Shown here: in pieces, positions 38,342-47,033 of the stretch | Layout: each line of letters starts with the position of its first letter | How positions within the stretch are numbered: the stretch's first letter is position 1 | Translations under genes and position numbers: made by a program | Source: Variovorax soli NBRC 106424 | GTDB lineage: Bacteria; Pseudomonadota; Gammaproteobacteria; Burkholderiales; Burkholderiaceae_C | Assembly (NCBI RefSeq): GCF_001591385.1 | Contig: NZ_BCUU01000016.1 | Span: 1-64,000, forward strand | Length of the DNA stretch: 64,000 nt | Reading direction: 5' to 3' | Notes under the pieces: model-generated | What the model was told of the DNA's origin: nothing | Database searches by the model: none | What the model saw: only the letters and a program-made list of their open reading frames with translations

Positions 38342-39030
38342 GCGAACGATCCTTCGATGCGGTGCTGTTCGACCTCGACGGGACGCTCATCGACAGCGCG
38401 CCCGACCTGGGTGCAGCCGCCGACAAGATGCGCACCGACCGCGGCATGGCATCCCTGCCCTTGGATCGCTACCGCCCCATGGCCGGCTCGGGCGCGCGGG
38501 GCATGCTGGGCGTGGCCTTCGGTATCACGCCTGAGCATCCGGACTTTCCGGAACTGCGCGAAGAGTTCTTCGTCAACTACGAGCGGGCCATGACCGTACG
38601 CACGCGGGCCTTCGACGGGGTCGTGGAGCTGATCGACCAACTGTCGCAGCAAGGCCTGCGCTGGGGGGTGGTGACCAACAAGTCGGTGCGTTTCGCCGTG
38701 CCGCTGACTGCCGCGATGCCGATGTTCGCTACCTCGGGGGCGCTCGTGTGCGGCGACACCACGCCCTTCGCCAAGCCCCATCCCGAGCCCTTGTTCGAGG
38801 CTGCGCGGCGTCTAGGCGTCCTGCCGGAACGCTGCTTCTTCGTGGGCGATGACGAGCGCGACGTCATGGCGGGCCGGGCTGCCGGCATGCGCACCGTGGC
38901 GGCGACCTACGGCTACCTGGGCGATCGGGCGGACACCGAGTTGTGGCAGGCCGATGCCAGCATTTCCAGTCCCGGCGCGCTCTTAACCCTGATCGCGTCG
39001 GCAAATTCAGGCGAGCTGCTCTTTAAATAG
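38338..39030 (+). CDS. gph: HAD-family phosphoglycolate phosphatase
   Basis: A 230-residue haloacid-dehalogenase phosphatase. The nucleophile and acid are Asp12 and Asp14 in [10 protein letters not shown]. Motif II includes VVTNKS, and motif III/IV includes [15 protein letters not shown] cap helix domain lies between. It clears 2-phosphoglycolate, and related proteins act on other small phosphoesters. It overlaps ubiG by four bases and ends 29 bases before the tmRNA. Confidence 0.9.
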   Translation: MSERSFDAVLFDLDGTLIDSAPDLGAAADKMRTDRGMASLPLDRYRPMAGSGARGMLGVAFGITPEHPDFPELREEFFVNYERAMTVRTRAFDGVVELIDQLSQQGLRWGVVTNKSVRFAVPLTAAMPMFATSGALVCGDTTPFAKPHPEPLFEAARRLGVLPERCFFVGDDERDVMAGRAAGMRTVAATYGYLGDRADTELWQADASISSPGALLTLIASANSGELLFK

Positions 39031-39042
39031 TGCGCCAAGCCC

Positions 39043-39048
39043 TAAAAT
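39043..39048 (+). promoter_or_regulatory. Candidate -10 element of ssrA
   Basis: TAAAAT lies 12 bases before the mature tmRNA 5' end, just after the gph stop. A -35 match at normal spacing is poor (TCTTTA at 39020-39025), so the assignment is tentative. Confidence 0.35.
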
Positions 39049-39059
39049 AGACAGTTCCT

Positions 39060-39446
39060 GGGGCTGCATTGGTTTCGACGTGGGTTCGGAATCGCAGCGG
39101 GGCATGTCGAGCTGAATGCGCTCGTAAAACAGATTCAAACAAACTAACTGCAAACGACGAACGTTTCGCACTCGCTGCTTAATAACCAGTGAGCCTTGCA
39201 ACAGTTGGCCTATGGGCTGGGCAAGGGGGCGCTAGAGCAATCCGGCGCCTCCCGGCTGCAAGGTTATTCACATAGGCTGGCTTCGATCCGGGTGCCTTGG
39301 GTCGGGGCAAGACAATAGGGCACTGGCGGCCGGTGTAGCGTGCGACTGCGCGACGCCGGTGGCGAGATCCAAATCAGATCGCTAAACATGTAGAACTGCG
39401 CGAGGAAGGCTTGCGGACGGGGGTTCGAATCCCCCCAGCTCCACCA
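39060..39446 (+). ncRNA. ssrA: Transfer-messenger RNA (tmRNA)
   Basis: A 387-base tmRNA, one-piece form. The 5' end GGGGCTG pairs with CAGCTCC before the encoded CCA at 39444-39446. The T-loop GTTCGAATC is present. The tag reading frame starts at GCA 39150 and ends at TAA 39182, giving A-N-D-E-R-F-A-L-A-A, the common betaproteobacterial tag. With SmpB it frees stalled ribosomes and marks the truncated protein for proteolysis. A good intrinsic terminator follows. No integrase or duplicated 3' end (att site) is visible next to it. Confidence 0.97.
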
Positions 39447-39455
39447 GCACACAAG

Positions 39456-39487
39456 ATCCCGGCCGCTTTCGGCGGCCGGGATTTTTT
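39456..39487 (+). terminator. ssrA terminator
   Basis: An 11-base stem ATCCCGGCCGC / GCGGCCGGGAT with a five-base loop, then a run of T. It starts 10 bases after the tmRNA 3' end and is a strong intrinsic terminator. Confidence 0.92.
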
Positions 39488-39539
39488 CTTTGCTTCAGCA
39501 CCGCGTGCGCATGGGTCCGCACACCTTGCGCTGCACGAC

Positions 39540-39938
39540 TCACGATCCCGAGTCAGGTGCGGGCTCGAACAACTCGACAAGATTTCCTGACGGATCCTGC
39601 AGCAGGATCTGCCGGCCGCCTGGACCTGAAACGATCTCGTTGCGAAACGAGACGCCGGCCTTCTCGAGGGCGTTCACTTCCCCATCGAGGTCGCTGGTTC
39701 GCACGATGATCCGGTTCCACCCGCCGGGCTCGGGCTTGCTGCCGTCGGGCATGGGCTGTGAGCCACCGCCCGGGCCTTTGGGCGGGCTGAGCACGAGTTG
39801 CATGTTCTCGCGCGAGAGGATCGCGAAGTACGGGCCCGACTGGGCCGTGACCTCGAACCTCAGGTTCCTCGTGTAGAACGCGATGGCCGCGTCGACATCG
39901 TCCACGATGTAGCGGACCATGAGTGCGTTGAGCTTCAT
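39540..39938 (-). CDS. VOC-superfamily (glyoxalase/bleomycin-resistance-like) protein
   Basis: A 132-residue single-domain VOC protein. Paired beta-alpha-beta-beta-beta modules are visible, with VRYIVDDVDAAIAFYTRNLRF at the start and LLQDPSGNLVELFEP at the end; the last Glu is a usual metal ligand. The substrate is unknown; families of this kind include fosfomycin/bleomycin resistance proteins and dioxygenases. Start 39938 has an AAGGAGATC ribosome site, so an upstream in-frame codon at 40016 is rejected. It is monocistronic, convergent with ssrA. Confidence 0.88.
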   Translation of the reverse strand: MKLNALMVRYIVDDVDAAIAFYTRNLRFEVTAQSGPYFAILSRENMQLVLSPPKGPGGGSQPMPDGSKPEPGGWNRIIVRTSDLDGEVNALEKAGVSFRNEIVSGPGGRQILLQDPSGNLVELFEPAPDSGS

Positions 39939-40093
39939 AGTGAGATCTCCTTGGGGACTGCAGACCACTCTAGACCTTGCCAGAGCATCTACTGCCGGCA
40001 GGGTTGAGCCGTTCATCTGCCCCTCCCAGGTCCGTGTGGCACTCGGCGTGGGATAGCATGGCCCCTCTCTCTCGCACCGATCGGAGGCGTCTC

Positions 40094-40138
40094 GTGAAGG
40101 TGGTCATGCTCTACGAAGTCGCGGCGGACCATGACTGA
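40094..40138 (+). pseudogene. Possible relic of a YCII-type gene start
   Basis: In the 232-base gap between the VOC gene and the TSUP gene, a GGAGGCGTCTC ribosome-like site is followed by a GTG frame of 14 codons reading VKVVMLYEVAADHD and then a stop. The start resembles the N-terminus of YCII-related small proteins (K-V-V-M-L-Y-E). It may be the remnant of a deleted gene. The fragment is short, so chance similarity cannot be excluded. Confidence 0.3.
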
Positions 40139-40170
40139 CCGACGCCACGGCTGAACGTCCGAGCCCCTCG

Positions 40171-40911
40171 ATGCTCGCCGACAACCCCTGGCAACTCGCG
40201 CTGGCTTGCGCCGTCGCGCTGGCCGCATCGACGCTGGGAGGACTCTCCGGCTTCGGAACGGGCCTTGTGCTTCCGGTCTTCCTGGTTCCGCTGGTCGGCG
40301 TCGTCAACGTCGTTCCCGTGATGGCGGTTGCCATGCTTCTGAACAACGGCAGCCGCGTACTGGCGTTCTGGCAGGACATTCAGTGGGCGCATGCACGCCG
40401 CATCCTCGTGCTCGGCTTGCCCGCATGCCTGGCCGGGGCTTACGGCTACACGCTGCTGAGTTCGAAGTGGGTCGCGGTGCTGCTGGGTTCATTCCTTCTG
40501 GCCAGCGTGCCGCTTCGCCGCCTTCTTCACCGGTCCCGCCGCCGGTTTCCGCCGGCGGTGGAAGTCGGCGCGGGCGCAGGCTTCGGCTTCGTCAACGGCG
40601 GCGTGACCGGTGCCGGCGTCCTTCTCATCTCCATCCTCATGTCCGCCGGACTGTCCGGCAGCGCGCTCGTCGCGACGGACGCTGTCGTCTCCGTGATCAT
40701 GGGCGCTGCCAAGGTCGTGCTCTTCGGCCGGCTCTCCGCACTCGATCTGGAACTGGCCGTCCTCGGCCTGCTGGTCGGCCTGTTCACGGCCCCTGGCGCC
40801 TTCCTCGCGCGGGCCTTGCTGCGCCGCATTCCGGCAGGGGTTCACGCGTGGTTCATGGAACTGATCGTCGTCGTCGGGGCCCTTGCATTGCTGTGGCGGG
40901 CAAGAGGCTGA
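40171..40911 (+). CDS. TSUP-family (TauE/SafE) membrane transporter
   Basis: A 246-residue polytopic protein with about eight hydrophobic segments in two pseudo-repeats. The TauE/SafE features are GGLSGFGTGLVLPVFLVPLVG near the N-terminus and the related GFGFVNGGVTGAGVLLISI in the second half. Members export sulfite, organosulfonates or other anions; the substrate cannot be inferred. It lies 48 bases before the methyltransferase gene. No good ribosome site precedes the ATG. Confidence 0.87.
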   Translation: MLADNPWQLALACAVALAASTLGGLSGFGTGLVLPVFLVPLVGVVNVVPVMAVAMLLNNGSRVLAFWQDIQWAHARRILVLGLPACLAGAYGYTLLSSKWVAVLLGSFLLASVPLRRLLHRSRRRFPPAVEVGAGAGFGFVNGGVTGAGVLLISILMSAGLSGSALVATDAVVSVIMGAAKVVLFGRLSALDLELAVLGLLVGLFTAPGAFLARALLRRIPAGVHAWFMELIVVVGALALLWRARG

Positions 40912-40959
40912 GCAAAGGCCGCCTTATAGTTGCGAACCCCTCCAGCGCCTGAGATCACC

Positions 40960-42558
40960 ATGCCGGATTCAGTCACCAGCCAGCTCAGCAACTACTACGA
41001 CGAGGTGCCCTACGAATCGCACCCGTTTCCGCAGACGGCGGCAGAGCACCTGGAGGCGATCGCCTTTCTGTTCGGACTGGATGTTCCGCCGCCTGCCAGG
41101 GCCCGTGTGCTGGAACTCGGCTGCGCCTCCGGCGGCAACCTGATTCCGCTGGCTGCACGATTTCCCGAAGCCACTGTGGTGGGCGTGGACCTGTCCGCGG
41201 TGCAGACGCGCCAGGGCCAGGCGGCGGTGGACCGCGCAGGACTGTCGAACCTGCGGCTGCGCCAGTTCGACATCGCCGCAATCGACGAGGCCTTCGGCCA
41301 GTTCGACTACATCATCTGCCACGGCGTCTACAGCTGGGTGCCGGCTGCCGTGCAGGAGGCCATCCTGCGCGTGTGCTCGCGCAACCTGGCGCCCCAGGGT
41401 GTGGCCTACATCAGCTACAACGTTCACCCGGGCTGGAAGTCGCGCGAGATCGTGCGCGACGCGATGATCCTGCGCGGCGGGCCGCGCGACGAGCCCGGCG
41501 AGAAGCTTTCCTATGCGCGCGGCATGCTCGAGTTCCTGGACCAGTCCGCCCGCCCGGGCAGCGTGCTCAAGGCCACGCTCGAGGAGATGATGCCGGTCGT
41601 GCGCAGTGCCAGCCCCTCCTACCTCATGCACGAGTTCCTCGAGCCGTGCAATTCGCCCTGCTATTTCAAGGAGTTCGTGGCGCGCGCCAACCAGGCGGGC
41701 CTGGCCTATTTCGCCGATGCGGAGCCGGCCACCATGTTCGTGCAGAACTACGGCGAGCAGGTACGGGCACCGCTGCTTCGCGAATGCGGTGGCAGCCAGG
41801 TGATGATGGAGCAGTACCTGGACTTCCTGGTCAACCGGTCCTTCCGCCAGAGCCTGCTGGTGCGGCAGGAGCGCGCCAGCCAGATCCGCTACCGGCTCGA
41901 CCCCGATCGCCTGCGCCAGCTCGAATATGCCGGCGTCTTCTTCGCCGAAGACGGCGGCGCGCTCACGCTGGACGCGCGTGAGCAACCGTGCCATGCGCTG
42001 CGCAACCTCAAGGTCACGCTGCGTCTGCCCGTGCACAAGGCGGTGGCACTGGTGCTGGACGAGCGCTATCCGGCCTCGGTGGGCGTCGATGCGTTGATCA
42101 CCTCGGTGGCCGAGCGCACCGGCGAGCCCCGCGCGCAGGTCGACGCCTTCGTGATGGCCATGCTGGAAGAACTGCTGATCCTGGGCGCGGTGCGGATTCG
42201 CCGCGCGCCGGTGGATGCGGCGGTGCACGTGGCGGAATTTCCGCGTGCCCTGGCCAGCGTGCGCAGCGCGCCCGATCTGGCGCTGGCATCGGGGCCGCAG
42301 GCGCAGGCCTGCAACCAGTGGCACGAGCAGGTCCCGCTGTCGGTGATCGAGCGCTGCCTGCTGCCCTTGCTCGACGGCGGCCATTCGCACCAGGCGCTGG
42401 CCGACTTCCTGGCCGACGAGGCGCGCGCCGAGCGCCTGCGCTTCATCAAGGACGACCAGCCCCTCACCGACGACGAGGCGCTGCGCGACTTCACCCGACA
42501 ACAGGTGGCCCTGGCCCTCAAGGACTTGAGGCGAAAGGGCTTGTTGACCGCCGCCTGA
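40960..42558 (+). CDS. SAM methyltransferase with methyltransferase regulatory domain
   Basis: A 532-residue protein. The N-terminal half is a class I methyltransferase with motif I VLELGCASGGN (residues 50-60) and a following acidic loop (GVDLSAVQ). From about residue 215 a MethyTransf_Reg-like domain follows (PSYLMHEFLEPCNSPCYFKEF), then a C-terminal extension with winged-helix character rich in L/A/R, including DVQLLGLALKDLRRKG-type helices. The acceptor substrate is unknown; proteins of this design are often near envelope or secretion genes. Start 40960 (MPDSVTSQ) is an ATG, preferred to an upstream TTG. Confidence 0.82.
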   Translation: MPDSVTSQLSNYYDEVPYESHPFPQTAAEHLEAIAFLFGLDVPPPARARVLELGCASGGNLIPLAARFPEATVVGVDLSAVQTRQGQAAVDRAGLSNLRLRQFDIAAIDEAFGQFDYIICHGVYSWVPAAVQEAILRVCSRNLAPQGVAYISYNVHPGWKSREIVRDAMILRGGPRDEPGEKLSYARGMLEFLDQSARPGSVLKATLEEMMPVVRSASPSYLMHEFLEPCNSPCYFKEFVARANQAGLAYFADAEPATMFVQNYGEQVRAPLLRECGGSQVMMEQYLDFLVNRSFRQSLLVRQERASQIRYRLDPDRLRQLEYAGVFFAEDGGALTLDAREQPCHALRNLKVTLRLPVHKAVALVLDERYPASVGVDALITSVAERTGEPRAQVDAFVMAMLEELLILGAVRIRRAPVDAAVHVAEFPRALASVRSAPDLALASGPQAQACNQWHEQVPLSVIERCLLPLLDGGHSHQALADFLADEARAERLRFIKDDQPLTDDEALRDFTRQQVALALKDLRRKGLLTAA

Positions 42559-42612
42559 TCTCCATTCGGGCGGTACTTCCCAACCTCAAGAACGACATCC
42601 AGGAGAGTGATG

Positions 42613-44346
42613 ATGAAAGTGATGCAACCCCGACTGCGCGCCGTGCTGGGCGCTGTACTGGCCCTGGGCGCCCTGGGCGCCGCGCAGGCCGCTTCCAAGG
42701 CGCCGGTCGCCGCCGAGAACGGCATGGTGGTCACTGCGCAGCACCTGGCCAGCCAGGTGGGCGTCGATGTACTCAAGCGTGGTGGCAACGCAGTGGATGC
42801 GGCGGTGGCCGTGGGCTATGCGCTGGCGGTGGTGTATCCGGCGGCTGGCAACCTGGGCGGCGGCGGCTTCATGACCATCCAGCTGGCGGACGGCCGCAAG
42901 ACCTTCCTTGACTTCCGCGAGAAGGCGCCGCTGGCGGCCACGGCCGACATGTACCTCGATAAGGACGGCAACGTCATCAAGGGACTGTCCACCAAGGGGC
43001 ACCTGGCGGTGGGCGTGCCGGGCAGCGTCTCGGGCATGGAGTACGCGCGCGAGAAGTACGGCACCATGAAGCGCGCCCAGCTGATCGCGCCGTCCGTGCA
43101 ACTGGCCGACAAGGGCTTCGTGCTGGAACAGGGCGACGTCGACCTGCTGCTGACCGCCACCAAGGACTTCGCCGAAGACCCGGCCACCGCGGCCATCTTC
43201 CTGAACAAGTCGGGCCAGCCCTACAAGGCGGGCGACCGCCTGGTGCAGAAGGACCTGGCGCGCACGCTGCGCGAAGTCAGCACCAAGGGCACCGACGGCT
43301 TCTACAAGGGCTGGGTGGCCCAGGCCATTGCTGATTCGAGCAAGGCCGGCAAGGGCATCATCACCTTGGAAGACCTGGCGCAGTACAAGACGCGCGAAAT
43401 GGCGCCGGTGGAATGCGACTACCGCGGCTACCGCGTGGTGTCGGCGCCGCCGCCGAGCTCGGGCGGCGTGATCATCTGCGAGATGCTCAACATCCTGGAG
43501 GGCTACCCGCTCAAGGACCTGGGCTGGAACTCGGCCCAGAGCGCGCACTACATGATCGAAGCCATGCGCCACGCCTACGTGGACCGCAACAGCTACCTGG
43601 GCGATCCCGACTTCGTGAAGAACCCGATGGAGCGCCTGCTCGACAAGGGCTACGCCGAGAAGATCCGCGCCGTGATCGATCCGAAGAAAGCCGGCGTCTC
43701 GAAGGACATCAAGCCGGGCGTGGCGCCGCACGAAGGCAGCAACACGACCCACTACTCCATTGCCGACAAGTGGGGCAATGCGGTGTCGGTCACCTACACG
43801 CTCAACGACTGGTTCGGCGCCAAGGTCACGGCCGCCAAGACCGGCGTGCTGCTCAACGACGAGATGGACGACTTCACCGCCAAGGTGGGCGTGCCCAACC
43901 TGTACGGCCTGGTGCAGGGCGAAGCCAACAAGATCGAGCCGGGCAAGCGCCCGCTGTCGTCGATGAGCCCGACCATCGTCTCCAAGGACGGCAAGCCGGT
44001 GATGGTGGTGGGCACGCCGGGCGGCAGCCGCATCATCACCGCGGTGCTGCAGACCATGATCAACGCCATCGACCACGGCATGACGGTGCAGGAAGCGGTG
44101 GACGCTCCGCGCTTCCACCAGCAGTGGCTGCCCGACGTGACCAACGTCGAGACCTTCGCCTTCTCGGCCGACACCCGCAAGATCCTGACCGACATGGGCC
44201 ACAACCTGGGCGTGCCGCAGCCGGCCAACCACCTGGCGGCCATCATCGTGGGCGCGCCTTCGCTGGGCGGCAAGCCGGTGGCCGCCAACCGCTTCTACGG
44301 CGCCAACGACCCGCGCCGCAACACGGGGCTGGCGCTGGGCTACTGA
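42613..44346 (+). CDS. ggt: Gamma-glutamyltransferase
   Basis: A 577-residue periplasmic Ntn hydrolase that cleaves glutathione and transfers the gamma-glutamyl group. It has a signal peptide of about 28 residues (ending AAQAAS). The precursor cleaves itself before Thr378 in NTTHYS, giving large and small subunits; the small subunit would be residues 378-577. The GGT signature region is complete, with WGNAVSVTYTLN and SSMSPTIV. Three overlapping start codons (GTG 42607, ATG 42610, ATG 42613) follow AGGAG; 42613 has the best spacing. It precedes rsuA by three bases. Confidence 0.94.
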   Translation: MKVMQPRLRAVLGAVLALGALGAAQAASKAPVAAENGMVVTAQHLASQVGVDVLKRGGNAVDAAVAVGYALAVVYPAAGNLGGGGFMTIQLADGRKTFLDFREKAPLAATADMYLDKDGNVIKGLSTKGHLAVGVPGSVSGMEYAREKYGTMKRAQLIAPSVQLADKGFVLEQGDVDLLLTATKDFAEDPATAAIFLNKSGQPYKAGDRLVQKDLARTLREVSTKGTDGFYKGWVAQAIADSSKAGKGIITLEDLAQYKTREMAPVECDYRGYRVVSAPPPSSGGVIICEMLNILEGYPLKDLGWNSAQSAHYMIEAMRHAYVDRNSYLGDPDFVKNPMERLLDKGYAEKIRAVIDPKKAGVSKDIKPGVAPHEGSNTTHYSIADKWGNAVSVTYTLNDWFGAKVTAAKTGVLLNDEMDDFTAKVGVPNLYGLVQGEANKIEPGKRPLSSMSPTIVSKDGKPVMVVGTPGGSRIITAVLQTMINAIDHGMTVQEAVDAPRFHQQWLPDVTNVETFAFSADTRKILTDMGHNLGVPQPANHLAAIIVGAPSLGGKPVAANRFYGANDPRRNTGLALGY

Positions 44347-44349
44347 TCG

Positions 44350-45081
44350 ATGCAGCTTCAGGAGATTCTGTATTCGCAGGGCTTCGGCACCCGGCGCGTG
44401 TGCGCCGGGCTGGTCCAGCAGGGCTATGTGACGGTGCAGGGCCGGGCGCAGGACGACGCCTTCGCCGACTTCGAGGCGGTGGACGGCCTGGCTTTCACCG
44501 TGCAGGGCACGCCGTGGATCTACCAGGCCAAGGCCTACGTGATGCTGCACAAGCCGGCCGGTACTGAGTGCTCGCAAAAGCCCTCGACCTACCCGAGCAT
44601 CTACACGCTGCTGCCCGCGCCCCTGCGCCAGCGCCCCAACAAGGGCGCGGTGCAGGGGGTGCAGGCCATCGGCCGGCTGGACCAGGACACCACCGGCCTG
44701 CTGCTGCTCACCGACGACGGCCAGTTCATCCACCGCATGGGCTCGCCCAAGCACCATGTTCCCAAGGTGTACGAGGTCACGGCCAAGCACCCGGTGGATG
44801 CCGGCCAGGTGAGCAAGCTGCTGGCCGGCGTGGTGCTGGACGACGACCCCAAGCCGGTGCGGGCGGCTGCCTGCGAGGCCACCGGCGAGCACACGCTGCG
44901 CCTGACCCTCACCGAAGGCAAGTACCACCAGGTCAAGCGCATGCTGGCGGCGGTGGGCAACCGGGTGGAGGCGCTGCACCGCTCCCGCATCGGCGAGCTG
45001 GCCCTGCCGGCCGACCTGGCTCCCGGCCAGTGGCGCTGGCTGGCGCCGGCCGAAGTGCAGGCGTTGCGTACTGGCAAATAG
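44350..45081 (+). CDS. rsuA: 16S rRNA pseudouridine synthase, RsuA type
   Basis: A 243-residue RsuA/RluB family enzyme. An N-terminal S4-like RNA-binding segment covers residues 1-60, and the catalytic aspartate is in GRLDQDTTGLLLLTDDG at about 113-129. Conserved KYHQVKRMLAAVGN follows. RsuA makes pseudouridine 516 in 16S rRNA; the RluE subgroup acts on 23S rRNA, so the exact target is by family likeness. It is three bases after ggt, an unusual but close spacing. Confidence 0.88.
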   Translation: MQLQEILYSQGFGTRRVCAGLVQQGYVTVQGRAQDDAFADFEAVDGLAFTVQGTPWIYQAKAYVMLHKPAGTECSQKPSTYPSIYTLLPAPLRQRPNKGAVQGVQAIGRLDQDTTGLLLLTDDGQFIHRMGSPKHHVPKVYEVTAKHPVDAGQVSKLLAGVVLDDDPKPVRAAACEATGEHTLRLTLTEGKYHQVKRMLAAVGNRVEALHRSRIGELALPADLAPGQWRWLAPAEVQALRTGK

Positions 45082-45171
45082 CGCAGAAACAGGCACGGGA
45101 AGCGGGTGCCGGCGTCATCGGAAGCCAAGTCTCGAACGTTAGACTTCTCGCCATCCTTTTCGGAACCTCCC

Positions 45172-46176
45172 GTGCGCTTTCCCGCTAACCTGAAAGGCCG
45201 CCTTGCGGCCTTTTTCCTGTCCGCTGCAGCCGCCGCCAGCGCCCTGGCCGCCGTGCCGTCCGACCAGCCGCCGGCGCCCATCTTCGTCCTGAACTCGCTG
45301 GACGCCTCGGTCAGCGTCATCGACCCCATCCGCTGGAGCGAAACCCAGCGCATCGGCACCGGCAAGGAGCCGCACCACCTCTACCTCACGCCGGACGAGC
45401 GCTCGGTGATCGTGGCCAACTCCGCCAGCGACTCGCTCACCTTCTTCAACCCCCGCACGGCCGAGGTCCAGCGCGTGGTGACGGGCATCATCGACCCCTA
45501 CCACCTGCGCTTTTCACCGGACATGAAGTGGTTCGTCACCGCCGGCAACCGCCTCAACCATGTGGACGTCTACAGCTGGGACGGCAAGGATGTGAAGCTG
45601 GTCAAGCGCATTCCCACCGGCAAGACGCCCAGCCACATCTGGATCGACAGCAAGAGCACCACCGCCTACGTCACCATGCAGGACAGCGACGAGCTCGTCG
45701 CCGTCGACCTGGCCACCCAGTTCATCCGCTGGCGCGTGCCCACCGGCCCGATGCCCGCCGACATCTTCGGCGTCCACCAGGACAAGACCCTGCTGGTGGG
45801 CCTGACCGGCGGCGATGGCGTGCAGGTGTTCGACGTGGCGGGCCCCGTGCCCAAGGCCGTGGGCATCATCCCCACCGGCAAGGGGGCGCATGCCTTTCGC
45901 TCCATGGGCGATGGCAAGAGCGTGCTGGTGAGCAACCGGGTGGCCAATTCCATCAGCCGCATCGACATCGCCACCCTGAAGGTGGCCGACACCTTCAAGG
46001 TGCCGGGCGGGCCCGACTGCATGGATGTGTCGGCCGACGGCAAGACCCTCTATGTCACCTCGCGCTGGGCCAAGAAGCTCAGCGTGGTCGACCTGAACAG
46101 CCGCGAGGTTGTCCGGCAGATCAATGTGGGCCGCTCGCCGCACGGCGTCTGGACGCTGGACCATGCAAGACGCTAA
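45172..46176 (+). CDS. Exported YncE-like beta-propeller protein
   Basis: A 334-residue secreted protein. A GTG start at 45172 gives a signal peptide (LAAFFLSAAAAASALAA) and is preceded by an in-frame region without signal character. Six or seven YVTN-type blades follow, e.g. PIFVLNSLDASVSVIDP, YLTPDERSVIVANSASDS, and SADGKTLYVTSRWAKKLSVVD. Such propellers are periplasmic, and some bind DNA or act with metal or quinoprotein systems; no function is claimed. The last codons overlap the deacetylase start by 14 bases, suggesting coupling. Confidence 0.85.
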   Translation: MRFPANLKGRLAAFFLSAAAAASALAAVPSDQPPAPIFVLNSLDASVSVIDPIRWSETQRIGTGKEPHHLYLTPDERSVIVANSASDSLTFFNPRTAEVQRVVTGIIDPYHLRFSPDMKWFVTAGNRLNHVDVYSWDGKDVKLVKRIPTGKTPSHIWIDSKSTTAYVTMQDSDELVAVDLATQFIRWRVPTGPMPADIFGVHQDKTLLVGLTGGDGVQVFDVAGPVPKAVGIIPTGKGAHAFRSMGDGKSVLVSNRVANSISRIDIATLKVADTFKVPGGPDCMDVSADGKTLYVTSRWAKKLSVVDLNSREVVRQINVGRSPHGVWTLDHARR

Positions 46177-47005
46177 GAAGAAACTGAAGAAGATCGTTGT
46201 GGCCGCGGCCCTGTTCGGGCTGGGCGCCGTGCTGGCGCATGCCCAGGCACCTGCTGCGGCGCCGGCCCCCGCAACGGCGAGTTGCGCCAAGCCCGTCTAC
46301 CTGACCTTCGACACCGGCCACATGGGCGTGGCGCCGCTGGTCGCCGAGGTGCTCAAGCGCCAGGACGTCAAGGTGACCTTCTTCGGCGCCGCCGAACGCA
46401 CCACCACCGGCGGCGACAGCCTGGACAACAGCTGGAAGCCCTGGTGGGCCGCCCGCGCGGCCGAGGGCCACGAATTCGCCTCCCACACCTACGACCACGT
46501 CTACTGGCGCGGCGACGTCAAGGGCCTGGAGCCGCGCTTTCGCGTGCGGCCCACGGCCGGCGGGCTGGCCAACCGCGAGTTCACCTGGACGGCGGCCCAG
46601 TACTGCGAAGACATCGCCAAGGCCGCGGACCGGCTCGAGTACGTCACCGGCAAGAAGCCGCTGCCGCTGTTCCGCGCCCCCGGCGGCAAGACCTCGCCGC
46701 GCTTCCTGGCGGAAATGCGCAAGTGCGGCTTCGAGCACGTCGGCTGGTCGCCGGCCGGTTTCCTGGGCGACGAACTGCCCAGCGAAACGTACAGCAACGA
46801 AAAGCTGCTGCTGCAGGCACTGCAGAACATCCGCAGCGGCGACATTCTCATGGCGCACCTGGGCATCTGGTCGCGCCAGGATCCGTGGGCGCCGGCGGTG
46901 CTGGAGCCGCTCATCGTGGGCCTGAAGCAGGAAGGCTTCTGCTTCCAGACCCTGCGCCAGCACCCGGCCTACAAGGACTGGATCGCGGCGCACACGACGC
47001 ACTGA
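46163..47005 (+). CDS. Polysaccharide deacetylase (NodB-like) with altered metal motif
   Basis: A 280-residue exported carbohydrate esterase family 4 protein, with signal peptide to about residue 28. The NodB domain has the MT1 motif TFDTG (Asp50 then Thr51) where most members have TFDDG, and the MT2 motif SHTYDH (His108 and His112). MT3 (RAPGGKTSP), and a late DILMAHLG give the fold. The replaced second Asp would normally bind the divalent metal, so activity or metal choice may be changed. It overlaps the propeller gene. The substrate is unknown: peptidoglycan or an exopolysaccharide are both possible. Confidence 0.85.
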   Translation: MQDAKKKLKKIVVAAALFGLGAVLAHAQAPAAAPAPATASCAKPVYLTFDTGHMGVAPLVAEVLKRQDVKVTFFGAAERTTTGGDSLDNSWKPWWAARAAEGHEFASHTYDHVYWRGDVKGLEPRFRVRPTAGGLANREFTWTAAQYCEDIAKAADRLEYVTGKKPLPLFRAPGGKTSPRFLAEMRKCGFEHVGWSPAGFLGDELPSETYSNEKLLLQALQNIRSGDILMAHLGIWSRQDPWAPAVLEPLIVGLKQEGFCFQTLRQHPAYKDWIAAHTTH

Positions 47006-47033
47006 GGGGCGCCAAGGGTAGGGGGAAGAAAAA

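Noticed and set aside
39430-39540. A genomic island inserted at the 3' end of ssrA
   Set aside because: tmRNA genes are common integration sites, but there is no integrase and no repeated tmRNA end. The terminator follows directly.
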